Source of the DNA: CAYMGM01 sp964390005
GTDB taxonomy: Bacteria; Pseudomonadota; Alphaproteobacteria; UBA9219
Direction of reading: 5' to 3'
DNA: 64,000 nt
NCBI GenBank assembly: GCA_964390005.1
Contig: CAYMGM010000001.1
Location: 248,001-312,000, forward strand
A program made the translations under genes and the position numbers. How positions within the stretch are numbered: the stretch's first letter is position 1; each line of letters begins with the position of its first letter. The notes under the pieces are model-generated. The model made no database searches and was not told the DNA's origin. It was given only the letters and a program-made list of their open reading frames with translations. Of the stretch, positions 16,821-25,241 are shown piece by piece.

Positions 16821-17158
16821 GCGCCCAACGCCTCTTTTCCCAGAGCCGCAAACCCAAGCAAACAGAACGGAAGCCCAAAACCTTCCCTCAAGGCAGCCTC
16901 CATTTTTGCCGCACAAAATCAATGATTTGCCCAAGAAAATCTCCGAGAGATCAAAAGCCTCCGAAAAAAAGATGTGCAGACAAAGAGATAGCCTCGGTCC
17001 GAGGCCTCTTTTATCTTGCCTTACGTCATTTTCTGAACTGGTTTGCTGCCATCTGCGATCACCTGCGCCTACATAAGGAGAGCAAGCGCACATGAAGACT
17101 TACAAATGGCGCTCGACTTGCTGATATGGACCCTGTCTGTGCATGGAAAAACAGGATG
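16821..17158. other. Intergenic gap between convergent hipA and hsdM, with candidate terminator
   Basis: A 338-bp stretch with no gene I can support. GCCTC-GGTCC-GAGGC followed by CTCTTTTAT (16991-17013) is a plausible terminator for hipBA on the plus strand. A ten-codon frame at 17092-17124 (MKTYKWRSTC) has a good TAAGGAG upstream, but nothing else supports it. The rest looks like degraded coding sequence. Confidence 0.45.
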
Positions 17159-18640
17159 TCAATCTCGTCCCAATCCGGCCAAAACTTGCCTGAAACTATT
17201 CAATCCGGCCTCCAGATTCTCGATAATTTCATTCGCAAGATCCTCCGGTTCAGGGAGGTTATCGAGGTCGCTCAGGCTTTTATCTTTCAGCCAAAAGACG
17301 TCGAGGCTGGTCTTGTCGCGCGCGACGATTTCTTGATAGGTGAACTTGCGCCAGCGGCCATCGGGAGAGGTCTCAGGGTTCCATGTTTCCTTGCGTTTGT
17401 GGCGGTTCTGAGGGTTGTAGCAGGCGACAAAGTCTTGCAAATCCTCAAAGCGCAGGGGCTTCTTTTTCAGCGTGTGATGAATGTTGGTACGGTAATCGTA
17501 ATACCAGATTTCCTTCGTCCACGGGTCACGGTTGGCTTCGCGGTTGTCAAAGAAAAGAACATTGGCTTTCACGCCATTGGCATAAAAAATGCCGGTGGGC
17601 AGGCGCAAAATAGTGTGCAGATCGGTGGTCTCCAACAGCTTTCGCCGGACGATTTCGCCAGCGCCGCCTTCAAACAAAACATTGTCCGGTACGACAACCG
17701 CCGCTTGTCCCGTCGTCTTGAGCATGGTGCGGATGTGCTGGACGAAATTAAGCTGCTTGTTCGAGGTCGTGGCCCAAAAATCTTGCCGGTTATAGGTGAG
17801 ATCGTCGGCTTCCTGTTCGCCTTCCTCGTTCGTAAAGCTCATGCTGCTTTTCTTGCCAAAGGGCGGGTTGGCGAGCACGTAGTCAAAGGATTTGGGGCTC
17901 GCGGCAATCAGCGCATCGTTGGGCGAAACCGTCGACTCGCCGTCCATTTCGCCGATGTTGTGCAGGAACATATTCATGAGGCAAAGGCGGCGGGTGCCCG
18001 CGACGATCTCGTTGCCGTAAAAGGTTTCGTGCTTCAGAAACTCTTTCTGCTTCTTGTCCAGTTGCCCTTTGCCGACCAGATAATCATAGGCGGCGAGGAA
18101 AAAACCGCCGGTGCCGCAGGCGGGGTCGGCGATGGTTTTGTTCGGCTCGGGCCGCACACATTCCACCATCGCTTTGATAAGGGCGCGAGGCGTGAAATAT
18201 TGGCCCGCGCCTGATTTGGTGTCCTCGGCATTTTTCTCAAGCAAGCCTTCATAGATCGCGCCTTTGACATCGGCCCCCATTGTGACCCATGCGGTGCCGT
18301 CCACCATGTCGATCAGGCGGTAAAGCTTGGCTGGGTCCTGAATTTTGTTCTGGGCCTTTGTAAAAATCTGGCCGAGCATGCCCCGCTTGTTGCCGAGTTC
18401 GCGCAACAGCGTGACATAGAAGATTTCCAGTTCCGCGCCCCGACGGGTTTTCAGATTCTGCCAGTTGTATTCCTCAGGAATGCCGACATTGCGGTTATAA
18501 GGCGGCTTGGCATATTCATCCGCCATTTTCAGGAAGATGAGATAGGTCAACTGCTCCAGATAATCCCCATACCCCACGCCGTCATCTTTAAGAACAGTGC
18601 AGAAACTCCAGACTTTGGAGACGATGGATGCGGCATTCAT
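17159..18640 (-). CDS. hsdM: HsdM, type I restriction-modification DNA methyltransferase subunit
   Basis: 493 residues, normal length. The N-terminal helical domain (SKVWSFCTVLKDDGVGYGDY, LEQLTYLIFLKMADE) precedes the N6-adenine methyltransferase domain with motif I DPACGTGGFFLAAYDYL and motif IV LANPPFGKKS (Asn258 to Phe261). QYFTPRALIKAMV is the usual segment before motif I. It methylates adenine in the target set by HsdS. Its ATG overlaps the stop of the upstream unknown gene (TAATG) and is preceded by GGAGG, so it is the last gene of a tightly coupled operon. Confidence 0.95.
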   Translation of the reverse strand: MNAASIVSKVWSFCTVLKDDGVGYGDYLEQLTYLIFLKMADEYAKPPYNRNVGIPEEYNWQNLKTRRGAELEIFYVTLLRELGNKRGMLGQIFTKAQNKIQDPAKLYRLIDMVDGTAWVTMGADVKGAIYEGLLEKNAEDTKSGAGQYFTPRALIKAMVECVRPEPNKTIADPACGTGGFFLAAYDYLVGKGQLDKKQKEFLKHETFYGNEIVAGTRRLCLMNMFLHNIGEMDGESTVSPNDALIAASPKSFDYVLANPPFGKKSSMSFTNEEGEQEADDLTYNRQDFWATTSNKQLNFVQHIRTMLKTTGQAAVVVPDNVLFEGGAGEIVRRKLLETTDLHTILRLPTGIFYANGVKANVLFFDNREANRDPWTKEIWYYDYRTNIHHTLKKKPLRFEDLQDFVACYNPQNRHKRKETWNPETSPDGRWRKFTYQEIVARDKTSLDVFWLKDKSLSDLDNLPEPEDLANEIIENLEAGLNSFRQVLAGLGRD

Positions 18641-19509
18641 TACAGAACCTCCAAAACAAGATATGATTTAAGTCTTCCGGATCGGCTTGTGTATTTAATA
18701 ACTTTAAAACGAAGCATGCCACTACTGCTGTTCTTATTGAATCGATCCTTAGCGTTCATCGTTAAACTCTGGATCGTCTTTCCAACGTCGACGAGATTTT
18801 TCACTTGTTCAGACAACATAAACGGAATTGGGCGACCTTCTTTTGGTATAAAGATACGCCCTTTGTACGTATTGAGATTAAAGCTGGAAACAACCCCTTC
18901 AACCTCCTCTGCAACAACGCCTTCGTCTGTGTAGTTGATAAAATCGTATGTTTCGTGACTAAGGCGGTTCTTGATAGGGTGTGTTTTTCTGTTAAAAGTA
19001 GAAGAAACTTCGGCACTTGTGGCCGTTTCTGATTGAACGATGGGGCGATGCATCTCTTTAATTGCAAACTCACATTTTTCGATTGCTGAATCAAACCTGT
19101 GTTGCTCAAGGATGGGAATTTGCTTTTGGTCTATTTTCCTAAGTTTTTCATATTGTTGTCCAAGCGTCTCATTGTAATCAACGTGAAATCCCATTGTTTC
19201 TGATATAACGTAATCATAAGCAGAATATATCAAATGACCTATTGGGGTATCTCTAGGTGCTGTGCCTAATGCAAAAACCGAAGCGACTAAAGTCGCAACA
19301 ACTTTCCAGCTTCCTTCTTCGGGAGGAGTGGATAAAATCTGAGCGTTTTTGAGAGATGGAGCTTGTGTTATTACCTCACCATTCAAAACCAAGTGAGTGG
19401 TAATCGCTAGTGATCGTTGAAATCCGATCATTGCTTGAGCGGCGTCATAGAAATCAAGCTGATGGTTATCTGCTTCATTGCCTTCAAAGCTGAGAGTAAA
19501 ACTAAGCAC
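18640..19509 (-). CDS. Unknown protein embedded in the type I restriction operon
   Basis: 289 residues of unrecognised family. The N-terminal part (MLSFTLSFEGNEADNHQLDF, YDAAQAMIGFQRSL, PPEEGSWKVVATLVA) looks like a beta-rich domain with a conserved-looking EGSW strand. A moderately hydrophobic segment (VASVFALGTAP) follows, then a helical charged middle and a C-terminal beta region (LRFKVIKYTSRSGRLKSYLV). No catalytic motif is evident. It overlaps hsdS by 8 bp and hsdM by 1 bp, so it is co-translated with both. Its composition is more AT-rich than hsdM and hsdR. Possible roles are control of restriction, an anti-phage accessory, or passive cargo; none can be chosen from sequence. Confidence 0.75.
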   Translation of the reverse strand: MLSFTLSFEGNEADNHQLDFYDAAQAMIGFQRSLAITTHLVLNGEVITQAPSLKNAQILSTPPEEGSWKVVATLVASVFALGTAPRDTPIGHLIYSAYDYVISETMGFHVDYNETLGQQYEKLRKIDQKQIPILEQHRFDSAIEKCEFAIKEMHRPIVQSETATSAEVSSTFNRKTHPIKNRLSHETYDFINYTDEGVVAEEVEGVVSSFNLNTYKGRIFIPKEGRPIPFMLSEQVKNLVDVGKTIQSLTMNAKDRFNKNSSSGMLRFKVIKYTSRSGRLKSYLVLEVL

Positions 19510-20827
19510 GTTTCCTCCTCACATTTTTCAGTTCTGTATTCGCTTCCTGACTTCGTTCTTTTTCGGCACGGATACGTTCAAGTAAAACACTCGCAGGCTC
19601 GTCGTTCAGGTCTTGGGCGACGAGTTGGCCGGAGAAGGCCTTTTTCAGGATGGACTGGCGCAGAGCTTTGGATTTCTGAAGTTCTGAATCAATTGTAATT
19701 TCTAAATTTTCAACTACAGCGAAGTTGGCATCAAGCGTTGAAATGAGTTCTCTTTGTTCTGCAATATCCACTTTTGGCAGCAAGGTGGTTCTGATCGCTT
19801 TCATCCCCACGTTACCTTGTCCTACGTTGCCAGTTTCATGCCCAAAAAACTGACGCTTAAAATCTTCTGTCCATGAATAATACAGGAAGAATTCTGGTAT
19901 ATATTCCTTAGTGAAACGCAAATATGCGATTCTCTGATTAATCAGATAATTCCCTTTTTTGACAATGGCAGTATAGCCATAATCGCGTTTATTTCTAGTA
20001 CCGGTCAGCGTAATGAGTACGTCTCCTTCTTTTAAGAGATAGCGATCCAATATTTTTGCATCCACTTCGTTCAAAAAAACGGGAGATTCGTTCTCTCTAA
20101 TAAATCCTGGACGTAAATTTCCCATTCTGATTACTTGATATTTTCCAACAACTTCTTGAAAGGAAGGGCTTTTGAAAGCGTATCCTCCGACGGCCTCACT
20201 AATTTCTTCAAGAGCAATTCGCTCAGAAAAATCATTGAAGGCGTGCTTTAGGACAGCTTGGCGATAGGCCTTGAGTTGCTCGCGGGCGGTTTTGAGGTTT
20301 TCGATGCCTTTGTCCAGTTCGGAAAAAAGCTCCTCGATTTTGGCGACGATGCGTTTTTGTTCGTTAAGCGGGGCCAAGGGGATGAGCCAGTCCTTTAAAA
20401 TACTTTGAGAAATGTTCGGCTGAGCCCCCCCCTTTCCTGCCTTGATAAAAGACCATTTTTCAGAGAGGAGAAAATAGTACAGATATTCATTAAAAAGAAT
20501 GCCGTCATACGGTTGTGCAACGGCACATGCTTGATTTGTGGATGCATCAACACGCCAAATCGACAATCTTCCTATGGTGGCTCCGTACATAGCGATTCCA
20601 ACAGAGCCTTTAGGAAATATCTTGGCACTAGAATTTTGTATGGCTTCTTCGCTGATATATTCTTCGACCGAGTGAATGTATTTTTCGCCCAACTCACCCG
20701 TTTTTATCCAAGGAATTTTTCCGGAGAAGAATGCTGGATTATTGCGCGATGGCGTACCTCCGGAACCCCAGTCAGCTACGGCTGATAGTTTAGTAACCAT
20801 CCAACCTTTGGGCTGTCTTTCCATCAT
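19502..20827 (-). CDS. hsdS: HsdS, type I restriction-modification specificity subunit
   Basis: 441 residues with two target-recognition domains (about 1-150 and 200-370), each followed by a conserved coiled-coil spacer: KRIVAKIEELFSELDKGIE after the first, and a matching C-terminal helix plus LVAQDLNDEPASVLLERIRA at the end. The first domain has GGTPSRNNPAFFSG and IPWIKTGELG, typical of TRD entry. It positions HsdM and HsdR on a bipartite DNA target. Its ATG overlaps the hsdR stop (ATGA). The target sequence cannot be predicted from the protein alone. Confidence 0.93.
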   Translation of the reverse strand: MMERQPKGWMVTKLSAVADWGSGGTPSRNNPAFFSGKIPWIKTGELGEKYIHSVEEYISEEAIQNSSAKIFPKGSVGIAMYGATIGRLSIWRVDASTNQACAVAQPYDGILFNEYLYYFLLSEKWSFIKAGKGGAQPNISQSILKDWLIPLAPLNEQKRIVAKIEELFSELDKGIENLKTAREQLKAYRQAVLKHAFNDFSERIALEEISEAVGGYAFKSPSFQEVVGKYQVIRMGNLRPGFIRENESPVFLNEVDAKILDRYLLKEGDVLITLTGTRNKRDYGYTAIVKKGNYLINQRIAYLRFTKEYIPEFFLYYSWTEDFKRQFFGHETGNVGQGNVGMKAIRTTLLPKVDIAEQRELISTLDANFAVVENLEITIDSELQKSKALRQSILKKAFSGQLVAQDLNDEPASVLLERIRAEKERSQEANTELKNVRRKRA

Positions 20828-23595
20828 GCCACCAATGCCTCATTCATCTCCCCAATCAGGCTCTCTGTCCTGTCACCGAACAGCTGATACATCTTGCCTA
20901 ACCCGCCTTTCGCATCGAAGGGAGCCATTTCAAGGTCGCTTCTGTCCATGTGGAAAGAGTTGATGACCTGATCGCGGATCATGTGGAGCCAGTCCATTTG
21001 CTCCTCATTGAATTTCTCGCCGCCGCCGCTGTGGCGCTTCATGATCCAGTTTTGGAAATTGCGGCGAACGATCGTGCGGTAATCCGACAGTTTTTCGTCG
21101 ATGCCGCAGGCGCGGCGGATGAGGCCGACGAGTGTGGTCAGTTCCTTGTCCGGCGCTTCGCCTTTGTAGCTGTCCAAAAGGGCATAGGCTTGCCAGACCC
21201 GCAAAGGCGCCAGTTTGGGACGGTCGCTGCGGAGCCGATCCATAACCTGCCGGATCATGTCGAACGTAACGTCGCGCCGCCGCGCCGGTTGGCCATAGAA
21301 GATGCTCAGGGCTTCGATCTCGTCGCGGTTGGCTTCCAGATAGGCCTGAAAATCCTTTGTCATCGCCTCGGCGTTTTGCTGTGCGTCGCCATCCCATTCC
21401 GCCCGGATTGCCTTGTCCAGATCGTCGTGGACGATGGTTTGTTCCTTGTCGCGGCGAATGCTGTCGAGCAGTTCGATCAAGGGACCGTTGAGAAGTTGCG
21501 CCGATTCACGCACCAGTTTTTCTTGCGCTTGGTCAAGATGGGTTTCGTCCGGCTCGGCGCCGTCTGAAGGTTGGGCAAGTTCCCGCGCCTTGGTTTCCAC
21601 GCGGTCAGAGTCGATGGAGGCAAGGAGACTGCCGACGATCTCGGTCAGATCGACGCCACCGGACTTTTCCCGGATGCGCTGCTGATCCTTGTCGTCCAAC
21701 TGCATGTTGAGGCGGGCAAGGCGTCCGGCCAGAGAGCTGACGGTATTCTCGTCGTGCGCCCCCAGCATGACGCCCATCGCCAAATCTTTGAGCGGAACGG
21801 AAGGTTTGGAGATAAGTGGTTGACTGGCGGTTTTTAGCGAGCGGGTAACGCCCACAGCGTCCACAATTACATAATGCGTTTTTGCGCTGGTGGCGGAAGG
21901 GGTAACTTTTTTCAAGTTGTCATGATCGAGGGTGCGGGTGCCGCGGCCCTTCATCTGCTCGAAATAATTTCGGCTTTTCACGTCGCGCATGAATAAAAGA
22001 CATTCCAGCGGCTTCACATCCGTGCCCGTAGCGATCATGTCAACGGTAACAGCAATGCGCGGGTTGTAATCGTTGCGGAATTGGGCAAGGACGGATCTGG
22101 GATTGTCTGCTTGATAGGTGACTTTCTTGCAAAACTCATTGCCTTCGCCGAATTCCTTGCGGACAATCTGGATGATATCGTCGGCGTGGCTATCCGTTTT
22201 GGCGAAGATCAGGGTTTTCGGGACTTCTTTTCTGCCGGGAAAAATCTCGGGCAGCTTGTCTTTGAATGTGCGGATGACAGTGCGGATTTGGTCGGGGTTA
22301 ACGACGGTCCGGTCCAGCTGGTTCGGGGTATAGGGTGCGTCCTCATCCTGTAATTCCCAGCGTTTTTTGCGGGTCAGGCGTTCGCGTTTTTCAACTTGCT
22401 GATTGGCCGCGATGACGCCGCCGCCCTGCGTCTTCTCTGTTTCGATCACATAGACCTCGTTCCCGACGTTCACCTTGTCGGCAACGGCTTTCTCGTGGGT
22501 GTATTCGCTGACCACATTCTTTTCAAAGAAACCATAGGTGCGATTGTCGGGCGTTGCGGTGAGGCCCGTCAGATACGCGTCGAAATAATCCAGAACCTGT
22601 TGCCAGACGTTGTAGATCGAACGGTGGCATTCGTCGATGAAGATAAAGTCAAAAAACTCAAGCGGGATTTTCTTGTTGTACACGACCGGTAGCGGCTGCC
22701 TCGGCTGTGTCAGCCGTTCCCACGGGTTGGTTTCTTCCAAAACGTCATCAAGCGGCTCGTCCTTAAGCTGAGCATAGAGGCGCTGGATGGTTGAAATGAC
22801 GACCTGACTGTCTCGAGAAGCGTTGGGGCTTTTGGAAGACAGGCGCTGCACGGTGTAAAGTTCGGTGAATTTACGGTTGTCGTCGTTGGGAACGAACGAC
22901 ATAAATTCCTGTTCCGCCTGTTCGCCCAGATTTTTGGTGTCCACAAGGAACAGGATGCGCTTGGCGTCGGCGTATTTCAGCAAGCGATAGACGGAGGTGA
23001 TGGCCGTGAAAGTCTTGCCCGCACCCGTTGCCATTTGGATGAGCGCGCGGGGCTTGTCCAGTTTGAACGACTGTTCCAGATTCTCAATCGCCGTTATCTG
23101 GCAACTGCGTAACCCTTCATGGTTGAGAGAGGGCATCGTTTGCAGCCGTCCCCGCAAGGAATCCCTCTGATCCAGCCATTCCTGAAGCGTTTCGGGACGG
23201 TGAAAACTGAAGACCTCGCGCGAACGGGGCTTGGGATCGCGTCCGTCGGTAAAGCGCGTAATGGTTCCCGTGCTTTCGTAAACGAACGGCAGAGGCTTCT
23301 TATTATTGACCCATTTCAGGCGAGCTTTGGCATAGCTGCCGGATTGTTCTTCAACTGCCGTGATGCGATGGCCCCAATCGGCTGGTTTGGCCTCAATTAC
23401 ACCAACGGCTTTCTGATTCACGAACAGGGCATAATCCACAGGCCCAACGTCTGTCTGAAACTCACGCACAGCGACACCAACGCCTGCGCTGAAATTGATC
23501 TCTTTGGAACGTTGCACAATCCACCCCGCGTCCACGAGCAGGGCGTCAATCTTGTCACGCGCGATTTGTTCAGGGTTTTGGTTGATGGTGGTCAT
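20824..23595 (-). CDS. hsdR: HsdR, type I restriction endonuclease/translocase subunit
   Basis: 923 residues from ATG 23595, which is preferred to upstream in-frame codons because family sequence starts at MTTINQNPEQIARDKID. The N-terminal PD-(D/E)xK nuclease has VDYALF and VIEAKPADWG (Glu68, Lys70). The SF2 translocase has Walker A MATGAGKTFTA (Lys194), FIFIDECHRSIY, LTATPDN, TLIFAKTDSH and VDMIATGTDVKPLECL. The C-terminus is EcoEI_R_C-like. It cleaves unmodified DNA after ATP-driven translocation. It is first in an R-S-unknown-M operon, an unusual order since hsdM normally directly precedes or follows hsdS. All catalytic motifs look intact. Confidence 0.95.
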   Translation of the reverse strand: MTTINQNPEQIARDKIDALLVDAGWIVQRSKEINFSAGVGVAVREFQTDVGPVDYALFVNQKAVGVIEAKPADWGHRITAVEEQSGSYAKARLKWVNNKKPLPFVYESTGTITRFTDGRDPKPRSREVFSFHRPETLQEWLDQRDSLRGRLQTMPSLNHEGLRSCQITAIENLEQSFKLDKPRALIQMATGAGKTFTAITSVYRLLKYADAKRILFLVDTKNLGEQAEQEFMSFVPNDDNRKFTELYTVQRLSSKSPNASRDSQVVISTIQRLYAQLKDEPLDDVLEETNPWERLTQPRQPLPVVYNKKIPLEFFDFIFIDECHRSIYNVWQQVLDYFDAYLTGLTATPDNRTYGFFEKNVVSEYTHEKAVADKVNVGNEVYVIETEKTQGGGVIAANQQVEKRERLTRKKRWELQDEDAPYTPNQLDRTVVNPDQIRTVIRTFKDKLPEIFPGRKEVPKTLIFAKTDSHADDIIQIVRKEFGEGNEFCKKVTYQADNPRSVLAQFRNDYNPRIAVTVDMIATGTDVKPLECLLFMRDVKSRNYFEQMKGRGTRTLDHDNLKKVTPSATSAKTHYVIVDAVGVTRSLKTASQPLISKPSVPLKDLAMGVMLGAHDENTVSSLAGRLARLNMQLDDKDQQRIREKSGGVDLTEIVGSLLASIDSDRVETKARELAQPSDGAEPDETHLDQAQEKLVRESAQLLNGPLIELLDSIRRDKEQTIVHDDLDKAIRAEWDGDAQQNAEAMTKDFQAYLEANRDEIEALSIFYGQPARRRDVTFDMIRQVMDRLRSDRPKLAPLRVWQAYALLDSYKGEAPDKELTTLVGLIRRACGIDEKLSDYRTIVRRNFQNWIMKRHSGGGEKFNEEQMDWLHMIRDQVINSFHMDRSDLEMAPFDAKGGLGKMYQLFGDRTESLIGEMNEALVA

Positions 23596-23857
23596 AAAAC
23601 GGACCGATTTCTCTGGGGTGTAAGTGCTTTTAATTTCTAACGGGTTTGGGGACAGTTTGCAAAAGGCTTTGAAGAACAAAAGCCTGTGGAATGCATTTTG
23701 GGGAAGGTAGGATAGTGGTTTCTTGGACAGCTCTTTCTTGTCCAAGCCAGCTGCGTTCCCACGTGGTCTGCTTGGTAGCTATCTGGTAGCTAGCCCAAAA
23801 GCAGGAAAAGCACCGCCGTTGCGGTGCGCTGTCATCTGTTTGATTTTCTTTGAAAGA
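23596..23857. promoter_or_regulatory. hsd operon upstream region at the right island end
   Basis: A 262-bp region without a supportable gene. It must hold the hsdR promoter. It contains GGTAGCTATCTGGTAGCT at 23774-23791, the same phased repeat found near the integrase, and ends at the right attachment repeat. No clear promoter pair stands out. Confidence 0.5.
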
Positions 23858-23936
<79 letters not shown>

Positions 23937-24028
23937 ATCGGAAGCATCGAAGAAGGCTCCTTGTATAGCTTACCTCCGCTTGATGCAAGTCTTTTCCCCT
24001 GTCTTTACAGGTTTTTTTCGTCTTTTCT

Positions 24029-25135
24029 TTAGGGATGGGAAAGTTGGTGCCATTTGGTCACGTTTTTGTTGTGATCCGGCAGATCTTTGGCAAAAGCATG
24101 CCCCCCCGTTCCATCGGCAACAAAATAGTAAAAATCATTTTTTTCAGGGTGTAAGGCCGCCAAAATCGAGGCTTTCCCGGGGTTGCAGATGGGCCCAGGC
24201 GGCAGGCCGTTTTGTGTATAGGTGTTATAGGGCGATGGCATTTCAAGATCCGCGCGACTTAAGTCTCGATCCAGCGGTTTTTCGCCCTTTGTTAGAGCGT
24301 AAATAACCGTGGGGTCCGATTGCAGGCGCATCCCCTTCTTTAGGCGATTGTAAAAAACACCCGCGACGCGCGCGCGCTCGTCAGCTTTTTTCCCCGTTTC
24401 TTTCTCGACAATTGAGGCCATGGTCAATGCTTCTTGCAGGGTACTAAGCGGCAAATCTGCCGCGCGCGCGCGCCACAACGCATCGGTTTGTTCACGAGCC
24501 GCCGCCCGCATGCGCGTGAGCAGATCTAGTCGTGCGTCGCCAAAACTATAATGATAGGTTTCAGGCCATAGGCTTCCTTCAGGTGGTATGCTTGTAATCT
24601 CGCCGCTGAGAGCCGGATCGTTTTTTAGCAAAGTCACAATCTCGGCAGAGGTCAGGCCTTCGGGCACCGTAAAGCGCCTGATGACCGATAAACCGTCGCG
24701 AAGCATCGTGACGATATCAACAAGATTTTGGGTCGGCAAAAACTGGTATTCCCCTGCATGCAACTTGTCGTCGGCAATAATCTTTGCCACCGCGCGAAAA
24801 ACAAGCGGATGAAGGACTAGCTTGTTTTCATCTAATTGCGTTGCAATCCCTTGGACGCTTGTGCCTTTGGTAATGACAATCGTTTGTGGCGCGACCTTGT
24901 CACCCAACGGAGCCAAAAGACAATAAGCCGCGCCACCAACCAAGGCACAAGCCAGCAAAAATAACGCCAGAGCACTGGCAAAAAAATAAACGAGTAAATG
25001 CCTTTTTTTGAGCCGGTTCGACGGCTCGGTTGAAGATAACGTCTCTTGCGCGGACGCGCTTTCCGGCGTTTCAGGCGGTAAAGGCGATGTGGGCTCGGCG
25101 AGAGGTTCAGGCGTTTCGGAAGAGGTCGATGACAC
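24029..25135 (-). CDS. mltG: MltG endolytic murein transglycosylase
   Basis: 368 residues: a Pro/Ser/Glu-rich cytoplasmic tail of about 45, one TM helix (LVYFFASALALFLLACALVG), a LysM-like strand region (VITKGTSVQGIA, HAGEYQF) and the YceG catalytic domain. Signature segments are GSLWPETYHY, MASIVEKETGK (the catalytic Glu, near residue 240), AGVFYNRLKKGMRLQSDPTV, YNTYTQNGLPPGPICNPG and ALHPEKNDFYYFVADG. MltG cleaves nascent glycan strands and sets their length. The GTG start at 25135 is supported by AAGGA 8 bases upstream. It lies downstream of the EPS kinase on the same strand. Confidence 0.95.
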   Translation of the reverse strand: MSSTSSETPEPLAEPTSPLPPETPESASAQETLSSTEPSNRLKKRHLLVYFFASALALFLLACALVGGAAYCLLAPLGDKVAPQTIVITKGTSVQGIATQLDENKLVLHPLVFRAVAKIIADDKLHAGEYQFLPTQNLVDIVTMLRDGLSVIRRFTVPEGLTSAEIVTLLKNDPALSGEITSIPPEGSLWPETYHYSFGDARLDLLTRMRAAAREQTDALWRARAADLPLSTLQEALTMASIVEKETGKKADERARVAGVFYNRLKKGMRLQSDPTVIYALTKGEKPLDRDLSRADLEMPSPYNTYTQNGLPPGPICNPGKASILAALHPEKNDFYYFVADGTGGHAFAKDLPDHNKNVTKWHQLSHP

Positions 25136-25241
25136 AGACAGAATCCTTGAAAAACCATCTTATAAGGTGAAGGTTTTTCTTTGCAGATTTGGCGGAAAAG
25201 AGCAAGTCTTGCCCCTGCTCTTTTCGCCATTGTCTGCGAAC

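Noticed and set aside
15729..17093. 454-codon open frame antisense to hipA
   Set aside because: Shadow of a GC-rich coding gene; its protein is rich in Cys, His and Arg without family motifs, and the plus-strand HipA is unambiguous.
17092..17124. Ten-codon frame MKTYKWRSTC with a good ribosome binding site
   Set aside because: Too short to judge; it precedes no same-strand gene that it could attenuate.
17126..18214. 362-codon frame antisense to hsdM
   Set aside because: Mirror of the hsdM codon pattern; no motifs, and hsdM carries complete catalytic motifs.
23596..23745. 50-residue N-terminal extension of hsdR
   Set aside because: The extension has no family similarity and the conserved N-terminus begins at ATG 23595.
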